From Pseudomonadales bacterium (GTDB lineage: Bacteria; Pseudomonadota; Gammaproteobacteria; Pseudomonadales; UBA7239): DNA of 5,907 bases. Each line of letters starts with the position of its first letter. Position 1 is the first letter of the stretch. Location of the stretch: assembly GCA_020443005.1 (NCBI GenBank), contig JAGRJA010000058.1, positions 1 through 5,907 on the forward strand. The letters run 5' to 3'. The notes under the pieces were generated by a model, which saw nothing but the letters and a program-made list of their open reading frames with translations, was not told the DNA's origin and did no database searches. The position numbers and the translations under genes are program-made. Below, piece after piece: positions 5,064-5,907 of this stretch.

Positions 5064-5089
5064 AAAAAAAGCAGGGGCAAGACCCCTGC
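5064..5089 (-). terminator. Rho-independent terminator after the nitronate monooxygenase-like gene
   Basis: On the minus strand, GCAGGGG TCTTG CCCCTGC (5089-5071) forms a perfect 7-bp GC-rich stem with a 5-nt loop, followed at once by seven T residues (plus-strand A-run 5064-5070). It lies 25 bp past the stop of the oxidoreductase gene and separates it from the phosphotransferase gene. Confidence 0.9.
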
Positions 5090-5113
5090 CTTTCTCATAA
5101 CAAGCTTACAACC

Positions 5114-5907
5114 CTATTCAGGCATCAAACTGTTCACATGCTCCAGTGCATCCACATACTCGGTTAAAAGCCTGTTGATCAGGTTGCGACAGGATTCAAC
5201 ATGATTCATTTGGCCTACCACCTGGCCTACCGGGTTAAACCCGACTTTCTGGGTATCGGCCACCCCGGCATAGGTGGTAGTTCGACGAATCGCATCTCCG
5301 GATACCAAGCCCTGCAAAGGCATGGCCAGCGGCTTCGGGTTTCCTTCTTTTTCCCAGGCTTCAGTCCATTCATTTCGAAGTACACGGGCAGGCTTTCCTG
5401 TCCATGAACGCGAGCGCACGGTGTCTTCTTCTGTCGCATTAAAGTAGGATTGTTTTTGTGCAGGTTCGGCTTCGGCTTCCTCTACGGTTAACCAGATTGA
5501 ACCTGTCCAGACACCGGCAGCACCCATCGCCATTGCAGCCAGTATGGCACGACCACTGCCAATACCGCCGGCAGCCAGCACAGGCGTATCACCTACTGCA
5601 TCAATAATTTGTGGCCACAGCACCATGGAACCGACATCGCCGGTATGGCCGCCGCCCTCTGTACCCTGGGCAATAATAAAATCAAGCCCGGCTGCTTTAT
5701 GCGCTTTCGCCTGTTTCACCTTGCCACAAAGTGCACCGATCAGGCGCCCGGAATCCTGAACCTTTTTAATAATATCGGCCGGTGGCGTACCCAGTGCATT
5801 GGCAATCAACCGGCACTTCGGTCTCTTCAGGGCCTCATCGACCAGCAGGGTGGAAATGGCTTCATTCCAGCCAAGCAAACCCATTTTATCTTCCGACGGC
5901 CACTCCG
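5114..5907 (-). CDS. Nitronate monooxygenase / 2-nitropropane dioxygenase-family FMN oxidoreductase (5' end outside window)
   Basis: The frame is open to the right edge. An internal ATG at 5884 gives 256 residues, but family members are usually about 330-370 residues and the frame continues upstream (EWPSEDK before that Met), so the true start is outside. Numbering from that Met, the C-terminal part of the TIM barrel is clear: IANALGTPP (28-35), the catalytic-His region AQGTEGGGHTGDVG (72-85, His80), and the FMN-phosphate-binding stretches AAGGIGSGR (104-112) and GAAGVWTGS (121-129). The tail continues RSRSWTGKPARVLRNEW, then PMPLQGL and VGQVVGQMN. The family includes nitronate monooxygenases, FabK-like enoyl reductases and NPD-type reductases of catabolic pathways. 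The GKPAR/MPLQ tail recalls actinobacterial NPD proteins of acyl-CoA or steroid catabolism (IpdC-like), a recollection that was not tested. It is cytoplasmic. A strong terminator follows, so it ends its transcription unit. Confidence 0.85.
   Translation of the reverse strand, partial: EWPSEDKMGLLGWNEAISTLLVDEALKRPKCRLIANALGTPPADIIKKVQDSGRLIGALCGKVKQAKAHKAAGLDFIIAQGTEGGGHTGDVGSMVLWPQIIDAVGDTPVLAAGGIGSGRAILAAMAMGAAGVWTGSIWLTVEEAEAEPAQKQSYFNATEEDTVRSRSWTGKPARVLRNEWTEAWEKEGNPKPLAMPLQGLVSGDAIRRTTTYAGVADTQKVGFNPVGQVVGQMNHVESCRNLINRLLTEYVDALEHVNSLMPE

Overview
The window looks like chromosomal DNA from a Gram-negative, probably marine gammaproteobacterium. The base composition is balanced. A trimeric autotransporter with an outer-membrane anchor requires an outer membrane. 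The DxDGDG 'thrombospondin type 3' spacer repeats with DAFPNDP linkers are typical of marine gammaproteobacteria such as Shewanella- and Cellvibrio-like lineages. Genus-level placement cannot be made from this sequence.

Layout: (1) Positions 2267 down to the left edge (minus strand) hold one continuous, 3'-truncated reading frame of at least 755 codons. It encodes an exported mosaic surface protein: signal peptide, one Asp-rich calcium loop, seven regular FG-GAP blades forming a complete seven-bladed propeller, six tandem TSP3-like calcium loops, and then RCC1-type repeats (a second propeller) that run off the window. (2) Positions 2268-2512 are a 245-bp divergent intergenic region with a minus-strand -10-like box, a small palindrome, and a 31-bp tract of an 8-bp tandem repeat. 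(3) Positions 2513-3565 (plus) hold a short 350-residue trimeric autotransporter adhesin. It has a signal peptide, a hexapeptide-repeat head, a YadA-like neck, a stalk of 13 near-identical heptads with asparagine in core position d, and a YadA-type beta-barrel anchor ending in Phe. A Rho-independent terminator follows. (4) Positions 4999-3620 (minus) encode a 459-residue APH/choline-kinase-fold phosphotransferase with an unusual catalytic loop. (5) Positions 5907-5114 (minus, 5' end outside the window) encode an FMN-dependent nitronate monooxygenase/2-nitropropane dioxygenase-family oxidoreductase, closed by its own terminator.

The left half is a divergent pair of cell-surface repeat proteins sharing one control region, plausibly an adhesion or surface-display locus. 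The octanucleotide repeat beside the adhesin resembles, in position, the simple repeats that tune expression of other trimeric autotransporters. The right half is metabolic. The two minus-strand enzymes point the same way but are separated by a terminator, so they are probably separate transcription units. Their families are both often found among acyl-CoA or steroid-type catabolic genes, which is inference only.

No RNA genes, CRISPR arrays, insertion sequences or phage genes were seen. The most noteworthy items are the pure N@d stalk of the adhesin, its hexapeptide head, the octamer tract in the shared promoter region, and the propeller/calcium-rod/propeller architecture of the large surface protein.
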